64,000 bases of DNA, taken from the NCBI GenBank assembly GCA_030445275.1, contig JAUCSE010000056.1, positions 27,927-91,926 of the forward strand. Reading direction: 5' to 3'. The notes beneath the pieces are model-generated. The model saw only the letters and a program-made list of their open reading frames with translations. It ran no database searches and had not been told where the DNA came from. Positions 44,870 through 54,209 of the stretch are shown in pieces. The position numbers were made by a program, and so were the translations under genes. Each line of letters begins with the position of its first letter. The stretch's first letter is position 1. Source of the DNA: Mucilaginibacter sp. (lineage in GTDB: Bacteria > Bacteroidota > Bacteroidia > Sphingobacteriales > Sphingobacteriaceae).

Positions 44870-45724
44870 TTACAACCCGTTCCTCTTCAAAATAAATGCC
44901 ATCAGATCATGTATAGGCTGTTTGATGATCTTGCCTGTTTTTACGCCTTGTTGCTGGCAAAGGTCGGTGAGTTCATCAGCAAAAAAATAAGCTATGGAGC
45001 CTACAAAATGACATTTGTACCGATGGTATTCGGGGTACGATTTAATGTTACTTTCAATAAACTCAACCAGCCCTCTTTCTAATAGCTCTTGCCCGTATTC
45101 GGTGGTTTTTATTTCGCTTACAAATTTTGAGAACGAGGCCAAGTAGGTATTGGCATTAGGCTTTTGATACACATTCTTGATCACGATCTCCTTATTCAAG
45201 CCGTATGCGTTATCAAATTGCTGACTGATGTCAGCTGGCATATTGCCATACAAAAAATCGGTGATCATGGCTTTCCCAAACCAGGTGCCCGAGCCTTCAT
45301 CGCCCAAAACAAAACCCAGACCGTGCTGGCCGTCGTGAATGTTTTCGCCATCAAAAAAAGAGATGTTTGACCCGGTGCCCATTACGCAGCAAATGCCCTT
45401 TTCACGCCCGCAGGTGGCATAGGCGCAACCTAAAAGATCACTGTCAACACTTATAAAGGCTTTGGTAAATAACTGGCTGATGGCGTTTGAAACTATTTCA
45501 TGCCGGTCAGGACTGGAGCAGCCTGCCCCAAAAAAATATATCTCGGTAACATCATCAGCGTAGGCTACCATATCGGGTACCTGCTCCTGTATTATTTTGG
45601 CAATTTCCTTTTCGGTTAAAAAGTATGGGTTTAATCCGGCGGTTTTAAATGATATCGACTCTTGCTGTGTTGTGCTTAGCAACCAGTCTGTTTTTGAAGA
45701 CCCGCTATCGGCTACTAAGATCAT
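44870..45724 (-). CDS. BadF/BcrA-family ATPase, probable N-acetylglucosamine kinase
   Basis: This 284-residue protein has the ASKHA phosphate-binding start LVADSGSSKTDWLL (about residues 4-17), CCVMGTGSNISFF (about 128-140) and GDEGSGTWFGKAMI (about 155-170), typical of the BadF/BcrA ATPases that include human-type GlcNAc kinase. It would phosphorylate GlcNAc (or a related sugar) at C6 with ATP. ATG 45724 overlaps the stop of the upstream response-regulator gene in an ATGA, so translation is coupled. A TTG two codons upstream is less likely. Enzyme class is sure, substrate is inferred. Confidence 0.85.
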   Translation of the reverse strand: MILVADSGSSKTDWLLSTTQQESISFKTAGLNPYFLTEKEIAKIIQEQVPDMVAYADDVTEIYFFGAGCSSPDRHEIVSNAISQLFTKAFISVDSDLLGCAYATCGREKGICCVMGTGSNISFFDGENIHDGQHGLGFVLGDEGSGTWFGKAMITDFLYGNMPADISQQFDNAYGLNKEIVIKNVYQKPNANTYLASFSKFVSEIKTTEYGQELLERGLVEFIESNIKSYPEYHRYKCHFVGSIAYFFADELTDLCQQQGVKTGKIIKQPIHDLMAFILKRNGL

Positions 45725-46101
45725 GGACAAATTTCTTCAAGCGCTTTAACTGTTAATGGCTTATGTATAAACTGGGTGATATATTTGTTTCCTGCTGATT
45801 CCTTTATATCCAAAGGATCAAAAGACGAGGAAAGCATAAATATTTTAATAGCGTTTTTATCAATTAAAAGAGCATCATATTCCTGCAAAAACTCAAAGCC
45901 ATCCATCATCGGCATGCGAAGATCCAGAAATATAACATCAGGTTTTATAGCACCGTCCCTGAGCTGGCTGATCGCATCTGCCGGCGATTGCTTAACGATC
46001 ACCTTTTCGGCAAAGCGGCTGGTTTCCAAAACCCTGCGTGTAACAAAGTTGTCGATGTAGTTGTCATCAATTAACAGGCAGGTTTTGTAGGGGACTAACA
46101 T
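45721..46101 (-). CDS. Single-domain response regulator
   Basis: This 126-residue receiver-only protein has acidic pocket LLIDDNYID, phospho-acceptor Asp in VIFLDLRMPMMDGFEF near residue 57, Ser in FMLSSSFDP and Lys in FIHKPLT near 113. All key residues are present. It overlaps the downstream kinase gene by four bases (ATGA). A TATTTTTG -7 element at 46107-46114 ends five bases before its ATG. No histidine kinase is adjacent. The coupling to a sugar kinase is unusual. Confidence 0.9.
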   Translation of the reverse strand: MLVPYKTCLLIDDNYIDNFVTRRVLETSRFAEKVIVKQSPADAISQLRDGAIKPDVIFLDLRMPMMDGFEFLQEYDALLIDKNAIKIFMLSSSFDPLDIKESAGNKYITQFIHKPLTVKALEEICP

Positions 46102-46168
46102 TGTTTCAAAAATAGCTTTTTAAAGCAATTTAAGAAATATACACTATAAATAAATATTTTATAATATA

Positions 46169-47488
46169 TTAATCAATACGAATACTATTTGTGATCTGTT
46201 TTAACGTAACCTCGGCAAGCTTTGACTGGTACTGAGCTGCAAAAAACTTTGATTGCGCATCCAGGTAATTACGTTGTGCTTCCCTGATTTCCAGGGGGGT
46301 AATATTGCCCAGTTTGTATTTTTCCAATGATATATCCAGGTTTTTTTTAGCTATTACTACGTTGGCTTGGCCCAGTTTTATCAGATCGAGCCCCGACATG
46401 TAGCTCACAAAAAAGTTATTGATCTGTGCTTCTATATTTAGCCGGGTTTGTTTGGCATCAATGGCTGCATTATCCATCATTATCTTAGCATTTTTTTCAC
46501 GCCGGTTCTGGTTAAAGCCATCAAAAATGTTGATGCTTGCCGTTAAACCATAATTTAGTCCATGCGTGTTTTGCGATAATGTAAAACCAGCGGGCGTTTT
46601 ACTGTTTGAAAACGTATAGCCCGATGTTAAGGCAACCTGCGGATAGCGGGTTGAGCGGATCTGTTTTAAGCTGATCTCGGCCAGGCGTTTATTGATCTGT
46701 GCCGATAAAATAGCCGGATTTTGCAATTGCGCGCTGTTAATAACCTCGGCCAGTATTAGTTTATCATCAACAACAATAGTATCGGCTACCGTAAAATCTG
46801 TTTGTAGCTCGCGGATCAGTAGTTGATTCAGCTGTATTTTGATAGCCTTAAACTGCTGGTATTGTGTAACCAGGTTTGCCGTGTCAGTATTCAAATTTAC
46901 CTGTGCATTTAAAACATCAAGCCGCGATGCCCTGCCTACCTGGAATTTATCATTGGCATAATGCAACTGGGTGCGTGAAATAGCAATAGCGCCTTTTAAT
47001 GCCTTTATTTGTTCGGTTTGGCTAATAAGATCGTAATAAGTGGTAATTACGTTAGCAACCGTGTTTTGAATAGTATCCTTTAACCGTATGGCGCTTAAAG
47101 TATCCTGAGTCTTTAATTGATCATACGTGGCAAACATATTAAAGCCGTCAAAAATTGTCCAGTTAAGGTTTACACCATAGTTGTTATTGGAGTTTTTGGC
47201 ATTATTGATATTATTGATGGTTCCATCGCTCCGGGTTTGCTTGGTGGTTTGCCGACTGTTGCTGTTGGTAAAATCGCCGGTTAGCTGTGGCAGCATACCC
47301 GCATTACCCGTAGTTACATTATTTGCAGCAATAGTGGAGTTATTTTGCGACAGCTTAATGTTATAGTTGTTTTTCAGGGCTATCTCTACCGCGTCTTTCA
47401 GTGTGAGCAAGGGGGCATCCTGCGCCCATACCTTTACACTAAAAGCTATGCTGCATAAAATAAAGAAAGCTGTTTTTTTAGTGATCAT
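46169..47488 (-). CDS. TolC-family outer-membrane efflux protein
   Basis: This 439-residue protein has a signal peptide (MITKKTAFFILCSIAFSVKV, cleavage near WAQ) and two OEP domains with the pseudo-repeat LKDAVEIALKNNYNIKL near 29 and LEKYKLGNITPLEIREAQRN near 385. It forms the outer-membrane channel of the RND pump encoded just upstream, from which it is separated by five bases. It is the last gene of the marR-adaptor-RND-channel operon. Confidence 0.94.
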   Translation of the reverse strand: MITKKTAFFILCSIAFSVKVWAQDAPLLTLKDAVEIALKNNYNIKLSQNNSTIAANNVTTGNAGMLPQLTGDFTNSNSRQTTKQTRSDGTINNINNAKNSNNNYGVNLNWTIFDGFNMFATYDQLKTQDTLSAIRLKDTIQNTVANVITTYYDLISQTEQIKALKGAIAISRTQLHYANDKFQVGRASRLDVLNAQVNLNTDTANLVTQYQQFKAIKIQLNQLLIRELQTDFTVADTIVVDDKLILAEVINSAQLQNPAILSAQINKRLAEISLKQIRSTRYPQVALTSGYTFSNSKTPAGFTLSQNTHGLNYGLTASINIFDGFNQNRREKNAKIMMDNAAIDAKQTRLNIEAQINNFFVSYMSGLDLIKLGQANVVIAKKNLDISLEKYKLGNITPLEIREAQRNYLDAQSKFFAAQYQSKLAEVTLKQITNSIRID

Positions 47489-47493
47489 ATTGC

Positions 47494-50400
47494 TTAAAGG
47501 TTTTCAATCAATTTTGGTGTTTTTTCCTCTTGTTGCTCAGCATCTTCTGGTTCATGCTCAGGGTCGCGACGGGTTTTTGAAGCAAATATCACGTACATCA
47601 GCGGTATAATATAAAGTGTTAATACCAACGAGAACAGCATGCCACCCATAATTACAATACCTAATGACACCCGGCTTTTGGCACCAGCGCCCAACGCAAA
47701 TGCAATTGGAACCGAACCCAGCACAACGGCTAAGCTGGTCATTAATATAGGGCGCAAACGGGCTGTCGCGGCTTCAACAGCGGCTTCATATTTAGCTACA
47801 CCGTGTTCCATGCGCTGGTTAGCAAATTCCACAATGAGGATACCATTTTTGGTTACCAGCCCTACGAGGGTGATGATACCGATCTCACTAAAAATGTTTA
47901 GCGTTTGGTTAAACAGCCAAAGGGATAAGAATGCACCTGAAATAGCCAGTGGCACGGTAAGCATCACGATAAAAGGATCCATGAAGCTTTCAAACTGTGC
48001 AGCCAGCACCAGGTATATGAGCAACAGGGCAAAGCCAAAAGCAAATAATATGTTGGATGAGCCTTCGGCATAATCACGTGATGGGCCGCTAAGGGCGGTA
48101 CTGAAGGTATCATCAAGTATACTGGCAGATATGCGGTCCATTTCTTTAATACCATCGCCCACGGTACGGCCGGGAGCCAAACCTGCTGATACGGTAGCCG
48201 ATTTATAACGGTTAAAGTGATAAATGGCGGGCGGCGTAGCTCCCTCAGTAACCTTTACCACATTGTCCAGCTGTACCAGGCCTCCCTTAGTGCTGCGCAG
48301 ATAAACCGATTTCAGGTCAAGCGGCTGATCGCGATTGGCACGGTCAACCTGTGCAATTACCTGGTATTGCTTTCCGTTGATCAGAAAATAATCTAAACGG
48401 CCGGCGCTATAATACAGCTGCAGGGTTTGGGCAATATCATCAACTGATACACCCAGGTCGCGGGCCCGGTCACGATCTGTAATTACCCGTAGCTCTGGTT
48501 TGGTAAATTTAAGGTTTACGTCGGTGCCCTGAAATACCGGACTTTTTGATACTTCAGAAAAGAACTTTGGCAGCGCCTTGCGTATTTTTTCGAAATCCTG
48601 GTTCTGAATTACATATTGTATAGGTAACGAAGTACGGGCACCGCTACCGCCACCACTAATGGTTTGTTCCTGTATTACGTTGGCGCGGGCATCAGGCATA
48701 TGACTTAACTTTTTACTTAGCCAATCTGCTAGCTGCTGCTGGGTGCGGCCACGCTCGTCCGGCGCTACCAGGCCGATACGGCCAAAGCCGGTATTAGACG
48801 CGCCGCCGCCAAATGATGGCGAAACAATCTCGAAGTTAACCCGGGCCTCGGGTATAGAGTCATCAACAAGCTTGGATACCTTATCCATGTATTTGGTCAT
48901 GTACTCGTAGGTGGCCCCCTCAGATCCGGTTACGCTGTAGCGTAACAAGCTGCGATCATCTAACGGTGCCAGCTCGGATGGGATGATTCTTACTAATACA
49001 CCAATGATCAGGAGTGATACCGCCAGAATAACAAACGATACCCACTTTACCTTCATAAATTTGACCAGTGTTTCGGTATATGAAGTGGTCATGTTCACGA
49101 AGAACGGTTCTGTTTTTTCGTAGAATTTTGATTTCTTGTTGCTCTTGCGGATCAGCTTTACGTTAAGCATTGGTGTTAATGACAAGGATACAAAGGCTGA
49201 TATGAGCACCGCCCCGGCCACCACCACGGCAAACTCGCGAAACAACCTGCCGGTAAATCCCTGTAAAAACACAATGGGTAAAAACACCGCGGCCAGCGTA
49301 ACTGAGGTAGATACTACGGCGAAGAATATCTCGGCGGAACCTTCAAAGGCTGCCTTTCGTATGGCCATACCGGCCTCTACCTTTTTATAGATATTCTCTG
49401 TTACCACAATACCATCATCCACCACCAGGCCCGTTGCCAGTACAATGCCCAGCAGGGTTAATATGTTGATGGAGAAACCAAATACATACATGATAAAGAA
49501 TGCCCCGATAAGGGATACCGGTATATCGATCAACGGGCGGAAGGCAATGAGCCAGTCGCGGAAGAAAAGGTATATAATGATCACCACCAGTATAAAGGAA
49601 ATAATAAGTGTTTCCTGTACTTCGGTGATCGACTGGTTAATGAATTTGGTATTATCCAACGCCACGTTTACTTTAATATCGGGCGGGAGGTCTTTTTTGA
49701 TCTGATCAAGTCGTTTATAGAAGTCTTTGGCTATCTGCACATAGTTAGCGCCCGGTTGTGGAACTATGGCCAAACCAATCATGGGTACGCCCGATTCCTT
49801 GAAAATGGTCTCCTCATTGGCCGATCCTAAAACGGCATAACCGATATCCCGGAGGCGTATCACCCGGTTACTATCTGATCGGATAATAAGATCATTAAAA
49901 TCTTTTTCGGTGGATAGCTTACCCAGGGCCCTGATGGTAACTTCGGTATTATTACCCTCAATTTTACCTGCGGGTAACTCCACATTCTCTTTAGCCAGCG
50001 CTGCACCAATATCAGTAGCAGTTAAACCTTGCGCGGTTAGTTTATTAGGATCAATCCATAAACGCATGGCGTATTGGCGCTGCCCCTGTATGTTAATGGT
50101 ACTTACGCCGGGTATGGTTTGCAGTCCCTCCTGCAATACGTTTTCGGCATAGTCATCCAGCTGATTAATGTTGCGGGTATCACTCTGTACCTCAAGGGTA
50201 ATAATCTGGTCGGCGCTGGCATCGGCCTTGGTAACTACCGGAGGTGCATCAATATCCTGTGGCAGCTGGCGCTGGGCCTGGCCAACTTTGTCGCGCACAT
50301 CGTTAGCTGCAGTCTCCAGGTCGGCATCCAGGTCAAACTCAACTGTAATATTGCTGGAACCAACAGAACTGGTTGACGATAGGTTACGAATACCCGGAAC

Positions 50401-50619
50401 ACCATTGATAGCTTTTTCAAGCGGCTCCGTGATCTGCGATTCAATTACATCGGCATTGGCGCCAGCGTAACTAGTGGATACCGAAATGATAGGCGGATCA
50501 ACCGAAGGGAAATCGCGCACCCCTAAAAACTTATAGCCGATAATACCAAACACAACAATAACTACAGACATTACTGTTGCCAATACCGGCCTTTTTATAC
50601 TAACTGAGGATAAACTCAT
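47494..50619 (-). CDS. RND-family efflux transporter permease
   Basis: This 1041-residue inner-membrane pump of the HAE1/AcrB type has twelve membrane helices and two large periplasmic loops. The start MSLSSVSIKRPVLATVMS is the usual N-terminal helix. The proton-relay Asp pair is in GIVLATGLVVDDGIVVTENI near residue 405. The C-terminal third repeats the architecture with GIITLVGLVTKNGILIVEFA. It exports drugs or other toxic compounds from the periplasm using the proton gradient. It sits between adaptor and channel genes with 5-8 base gaps. Confidence 0.95.
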   Translation of the reverse strand: MSLSSVSIKRPVLATVMSVVIVVFGIIGYKFLGVRDFPSVDPPIISVSTSYAGANADVIESQITEPLEKAINGVPGIRNLSSTSSVGSSNITVEFDLDADLETAANDVRDKVGQAQRQLPQDIDAPPVVTKADASADQIITLEVQSDTRNINQLDDYAENVLQEGLQTIPGVSTINIQGQRQYAMRLWIDPNKLTAQGLTATDIGAALAKENVELPAGKIEGNNTEVTIRALGKLSTEKDFNDLIIRSDSNRVIRLRDIGYAVLGSANEETIFKESGVPMIGLAIVPQPGANYVQIAKDFYKRLDQIKKDLPPDIKVNVALDNTKFINQSITEVQETLIISFILVVIIIYLFFRDWLIAFRPLIDIPVSLIGAFFIMYVFGFSINILTLLGIVLATGLVVDDGIVVTENIYKKVEAGMAIRKAAFEGSAEIFFAVVSTSVTLAAVFLPIVFLQGFTGRLFREFAVVVAGAVLISAFVSLSLTPMLNVKLIRKSNKKSKFYEKTEPFFVNMTTSYTETLVKFMKVKWVSFVILAVSLLIIGVLVRIIPSELAPLDDRSLLRYSVTGSEGATYEYMTKYMDKVSKLVDDSIPEARVNFEIVSPSFGGGASNTGFGRIGLVAPDERGRTQQQLADWLSKKLSHMPDARANVIQEQTISGGGSGARTSLPIQYVIQNQDFEKIRKALPKFFSEVSKSPVFQGTDVNLKFTKPELRVITDRDRARDLGVSVDDIAQTLQLYYSAGRLDYFLINGKQYQVIAQVDRANRDQPLDLKSVYLRSTKGGLVQLDNVVKVTEGATPPAIYHFNRYKSATVSAGLAPGRTVGDGIKEMDRISASILDDTFSTALSGPSRDYAEGSSNILFAFGFALLLIYLVLAAQFESFMDPFIVMLTVPLAISGAFLSLWLFNQTLNIFSEIGIITLVGLVTKNGILIVEFANQRMEHGVAKYEAAVEAATARLRPILMTSLAVVLGSVPIAFALGAGAKSRVSLGIVIMGGMLFSLVLTLYIIPLMYVIFASKTRRDPEHEPEDAEQQEEKTPKLIENL

Positions 50620-50626
50620 GAGTTGT

Positions 50627-51709
50627 TTACTTAATTACTTTAACAATTTTTAAAGGAACTTTTGGGCGCATTTGTATAATGCCGGATATCACTACGCTAT
50701 CGCCGGGTTTTAATCCGTCGATAACCTGTATTTTGGTATCGGTACGCATATCTGTTTTTACAGGTCTTGATTCTGCCACGCCATTATGATAAATATAAAC
50801 CAGGTTGCTTTTTAAATCGGGTATAACGGCCTGAGTTGGCAGCAAAATGGTTTTAGGTATTTGATCAAGCGTTAAATTGATTTTGGCAAAACTGCCCGCG
50901 GTAAGTAAACCTTTTGGGTTTGGCGCTTTGGCACGTACAGTTATAGTACGCGAGTTAATATCAATAGATGGGTCAATAGCATAAACCGTGGCCGTAAAGT
51001 TTTCCCTCGAACTCTCGGTATTAAATCTGATCTTACTGCCCGGGCCAATGATGGATAAGTATCTTTCAGGAACCGAAAAGGTAACCTTGGCCGGATCAAT
51101 ATTGACCAGCTGCGCGATAGATGTTTGTGGCGACAGGTAACCACCCGGGCTCACGTTTCTTAAGCCAATAGTACCCGAAAACGGAGCGCGTATCTCGGTA
51201 CGTGATATCTGCGCCCTGATCATATCGCCCTGAGATCTTAGCGAATTTAATGAGGTTAGGGAAGTATCATACTCTTGTTGACTTATGGCCTCTTTTTGCA
51301 ATAATATCTTATTGCGGTATTCATTTTGTTTGGCTAGTGTTTCCTGGTATTTAACCTGCTGTAGTGAGGCTTCCAGATCCTGGTTATACACTTTTACCAG
51401 CAGCTGGCCCTTTTGCACCTTGCTGCCCTCGGTAAAATATATTCCGGTGATGTTACCGGCGGTTTGACTAACCAGGCTTACCTTTTCATTAGCGTCAATT
51501 GATCCGGTTACATCTATAATGTTGTTTACGGTGGTATCCTTTACAACCATAATATTAACAGATATCGGTCCGTTTTTACGCTTGCCGCCCTTTCCTCCTG
51601 CGGCCATAGCAGCAGCAGACTCTTTAGATGCTTTACTGAAAAACTTGTTATAAATTAAATAGGCAACCAGCAATGCCAGCGCGGTGTAAATAATATACCT
51701 TGGTTTCAT
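50627..51709 (-). CDS. RND efflux periplasmic adaptor (membrane fusion protein)
   Basis: This 360-residue adaptor has an N-terminal membrane anchor (about 4-21, YIIYTALALLVAYLIYNKFF), a short Gly/Lys-rich linker, a barrel-sandwich biotinyl-lipoyl region (about 65-105, VSLVSQTAGNITGIYFTEGS), an alpha-helical hairpin (about 105-165) and beta-barrel/MPD domains (about 175-360). It links the RND pump to the TolC-like channel. It is eight bases upstream of the RND gene and 38 bases after marR. Confidence 0.94.
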   Translation of the reverse strand: MKPRYIIYTALALLVAYLIYNKFFSKASKESAAAMAAGGKGGKRKNGPISVNIMVVKDTTVNNIIDVTGSIDANEKVSLVSQTAGNITGIYFTEGSKVQKGQLLVKVYNQDLEASLQQVKYQETLAKQNEYRNKILLQKEAISQQEYDTSLTSLNSLRSQGDMIRAQISRTEIRAPFSGTIGLRNVSPGGYLSPQTSIAQLVNIDPAKVTFSVPERYLSIIGPGSKIRFNTESSRENFTATVYAIDPSIDINSRTITVRAKAPNPKGLLTAGSFAKINLTLDQIPKTILLPTQAVIPDLKSNLVYIYHNGVAESRPVKTDMRTDTKIQVIDGLKPGDSVVISGIIQMRPKVPLKIVKVIK

Positions 51710-51747
51710 ATGGAATGAATCATTTTTGTGATGTAGTTTTAAACGGA

Positions 51748-52182
51748 TCAGGTTGTTGTAAAGGGTTTGATGTTGTTTTGCATACGCAGCAGCACATTTT
51801 CAAATATCTTCATATCTGTTTCAGATATACCTTTGGTAATGTCGGCGTTAATATTTTTAAAGGTTTCTATGATATGAGGTACCGCTTGTTTGGCTTTTTC
51901 AGTAACTTTTATCAATTGTTCACGGCGATCGTTGGGGTTATTTTCGCGGTAAACAAAGCCTTTGGCACTAAGTAGATTAATGATGCTTACCATGGCCGAC
52001 TTATCTTTTCCCAGCATTTCGGCCAGCGCTTTTTGCGATAGCTGCCCGTCATGGAAATAAATAAGCGACAATATGTAATGGTACCGGTTTACATCCAGGT
52101 GTGCTGTGTGTTTAGCCAGTACGCTTTGGTATAACTTACCAAGGCGTATCAGTTTTCTGGATATAGGCTCTATTAGTTGCAT
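51748..52182 (-). CDS. MarR-family transcriptional regulator of the efflux operon
   Basis: This 144-residue winged-helix regulator has the recognition region LSQKALAEMLGKDKSAMVSI (about 56-75) and the wing ENNPNDRREQLIKVT (about 90-104) with the conserved D-x-R. It is the first gene of a four-gene efflux operon and most likely represses it until a ligand binds. A -7-like TAAGTTTG is at 52196-52203, 13 bases before its start, and the divergent M61 gene shares the same intergenic region. Confidence 0.93.
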   Translation of the reverse strand: MQLIEPISRKLIRLGKLYQSVLAKHTAHLDVNRYHYILSLIYFHDGQLSQKALAEMLGKDKSAMVSIINLLSAKGFVYRENNPNDRREQLIKVTEKAKQAVPHIIETFKNINADITKGISETDMKIFENVLLRMQNNIKPFTTT

Positions 52183-52301
52183 ATCAATACGGTAGCAAAC
52201 TTAAGTAGTTGCTATGAAAATAGTTGCATGTATCAACCATTTTACACGTATAGATTTTGAGGCATAAATTTTTTGAAACTATAATTTTTTTAACTTGCGC
52301 C

Positions 52302-54104
52302 ATGAAATCAATTAAGCCTATCATTGCTTTTTCCTTAATGCTACTTTTTATGAATCTATCTGTCAGTAAAGCGCAAACTACTGCTAACATATCCTATACG
52401 GTTTCCTTTCCTGATGCTCAGGCGCATTACACAGATGTTGAAATGCATATTTCGGGATTAAAGCAAAATGTACTCGATGTGAAAATGCCGGTTTGGACAC
52501 CGGGATCATACCTGGTAAGGGAATTTGCCAAAAATATAGAATCATTTAGCGCTCATGCCGGCAGTAAAACAATAGCATCGCCCAAGATCAATAAAAACAC
52601 CTGGCGCATAAGCACCAAGGGCGTTTCGGCATTAACGGTTAAGTACAGGGTATATGCTTTTGAGATCTCGGTACGAACCAGCTTTATTGATGCATCGCAC
52701 GGCTTCCTGTCATCATCAGGTATATTTATTTACCCGGCCAATATGCTGCACCAGCCATCAACCATTCATATTAAACCCTACAAAGGCTGGGATAAAGTAT
52801 CAACCAGCCTGGAAATGGTTAACGGTGATCCATTCACCCGCATATCGCCAAATTATGATATCCTGTTCGATTCGCCCATTGAAGTGGGTAACCAGGATGT
52901 TTTTGGCTTTGATGCATCGGGCGTAAAGTATGAGATATGTATGTATGGCGGTGGTAGTTATGACCGGGAACGCCTTAAAAAGGATATTCATAAAATTGTA
53001 GAGCAGGAAGTGGCCATTTACGGCGAGAACCCCAATAAGCATTACGTTTTTATAGTGCATAACCATTTAAAAGGCGGCGGTGGCCTGGAGCATCTGAGTT
53101 CAACAGTTTTAGGCGCATCGCGCGAGGCATATAGTACCGAAAAGGGTTATCAGAACTTTTTAACGCTGGTAGCTCATGAGCATTTCCATTTGTGGAATGT
53201 AAAACGCCTGCGCCCTATTGTACTTGGTCCGTTTGATTATGATAACGAGAACTATACCACCAACCTTTGGATAGCCGAAGGCTTTACGGAGTACTACCAG
53301 GAAATAGCGGTACGCCGTACCAACCTGTATCCACCCGAAAACTATCTGGATGCATTAGCAGGAGAGTTTAACATACTGGAAAACCTGCCAGGAAAAAATG
53401 TGCAAACGGTAGCAGAATCAAGCTTTGATGCCTGGATAAAAGCTTACCGGCCAAACGAAAACTCCAACAATACCACCATATCCTATTATAACAAAGGCGC
53501 TATTGTTGGGATGATGCTTGATCTGGAGATTATCAATGACACGAAAGGTGTTCATTCGTTGGATGATGTGATGAAATACATGTACACCGAATATTATAAA
53601 ACCAAAAAACGCGGTTATACCGATGCCGAGTTTAAAAAAGGCTTTGAAAAATTCGCGGGTAAAAAGCTGGATGATTTCTATAAAAAATATATCAATGGCC
53701 TAACCCCGGTTGATTATAACAAATACCTGGGTTATGCAGGTTATAAAATAAACGATGAGCTGGCAAGTGTTGATGAACCAGCCCTGGGTTTAACCTCGGT
53801 AACCACACCCAACAAAAAAGTTATTGTTACTAGTGTTGCGCGCGGTACTGCGGCATATATTGACGGCATTAATGTTAACGACGAAATTGCCGCCATTGAC
53901 GATGCACCGGTTACCGATGCCACAACCATGCTGGCTGGCAAAAAAACAGGCGATAAAATAAATGTAAACATCATCCGCGACGGGCAGCCACTTACATTGC
54001 CGGTTACCTTGTTGAAGAATGCACGGGTAAAATATAAAATTGTATCAGTTGATAATGCCACTCCGCAGCAATTGCTGGTAAGGAAAAAGTGGTTGAGTTT
54101 GTAA
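52302..54104 (+). CDS. M61-family metallopeptidase with PDZ domain
   Basis: This 600-residue exported peptidase (signal peptide MKSIKPIIAFSLMLLFMNLS, cleavage near SKA) has an N-terminal beta domain (about 25-180) and a gluzincin core with HEHFHLWNVKRLRP (HExxH form HEHFH) near residue 295 and the downstream Glu ligand in WIAEGFTEYYQE. A PDZ domain follows (about 490-590, TSVARGTAAYIDGINVNDEI). Glycyl aminopeptidases of this family cut after Gly or Ala. ATG 52302 gives the signal peptide. An upstream start at 52257 would spoil it. A strong terminator follows. Confidence 0.9.
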   Translation: MKSIKPIIAFSLMLLFMNLSVSKAQTTANISYTVSFPDAQAHYTDVEMHISGLKQNVLDVKMPVWTPGSYLVREFAKNIESFSAHAGSKTIASPKINKNTWRISTKGVSALTVKYRVYAFEISVRTSFIDASHGFLSSSGIFIYPANMLHQPSTIHIKPYKGWDKVSTSLEMVNGDPFTRISPNYDILFDSPIEVGNQDVFGFDASGVKYEICMYGGGSYDRERLKKDIHKIVEQEVAIYGENPNKHYVFIVHNHLKGGGGLEHLSSTVLGASREAYSTEKGYQNFLTLVAHEHFHLWNVKRLRPIVLGPFDYDNENYTTNLWIAEGFTEYYQEIAVRRTNLYPPENYLDALAGEFNILENLPGKNVQTVAESSFDAWIKAYRPNENSNNTTISYYNKGAIVGMMLDLEIINDTKGVHSLDDVMKYMYTEYYKTKKRGYTDAEFKKGFEKFAGKKLDDFYKKYINGLTPVDYNKYLGYAGYKINDELASVDEPALGLTSVTTPNKKVIVTSVARGTAAYIDGINVNDEIAAIDDAPVTDATTMLAGKKTGDKINVNIIRDGQPLTLPVTLLKNARVKYKIVSVDNATPQQLLVRKKWLSL

Positions 54105-54123
54105 CATTAATTTAGGAAACAGT

Positions 54124-54156
54124 ATAAGAGACACATGTAATGTGTCTCTTATTGCT
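54124..54156 (+). terminator. Terminator after the M61 gene
   Basis: ATAAGAGACACAT (54124-54136) and ATGTGTCTCTTAT (54140-54152) form a perfect 13-bp stem with a 3-base loop, followed by a weak T-rich tail. Confidence 0.85.
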
Positions 54157-54209
54157 TTTAAACCTATCATTCTTTCACAATCCCGGCATTAATTATATTT
54201 TTATAGCCT

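Noticed and set aside
52230..52262. Consensus promoter for the M61 gene
   Set aside because: A TAGATTTTG-like element exists but its spacing to a TTG is about 25 bases, which does not fit the consensus.
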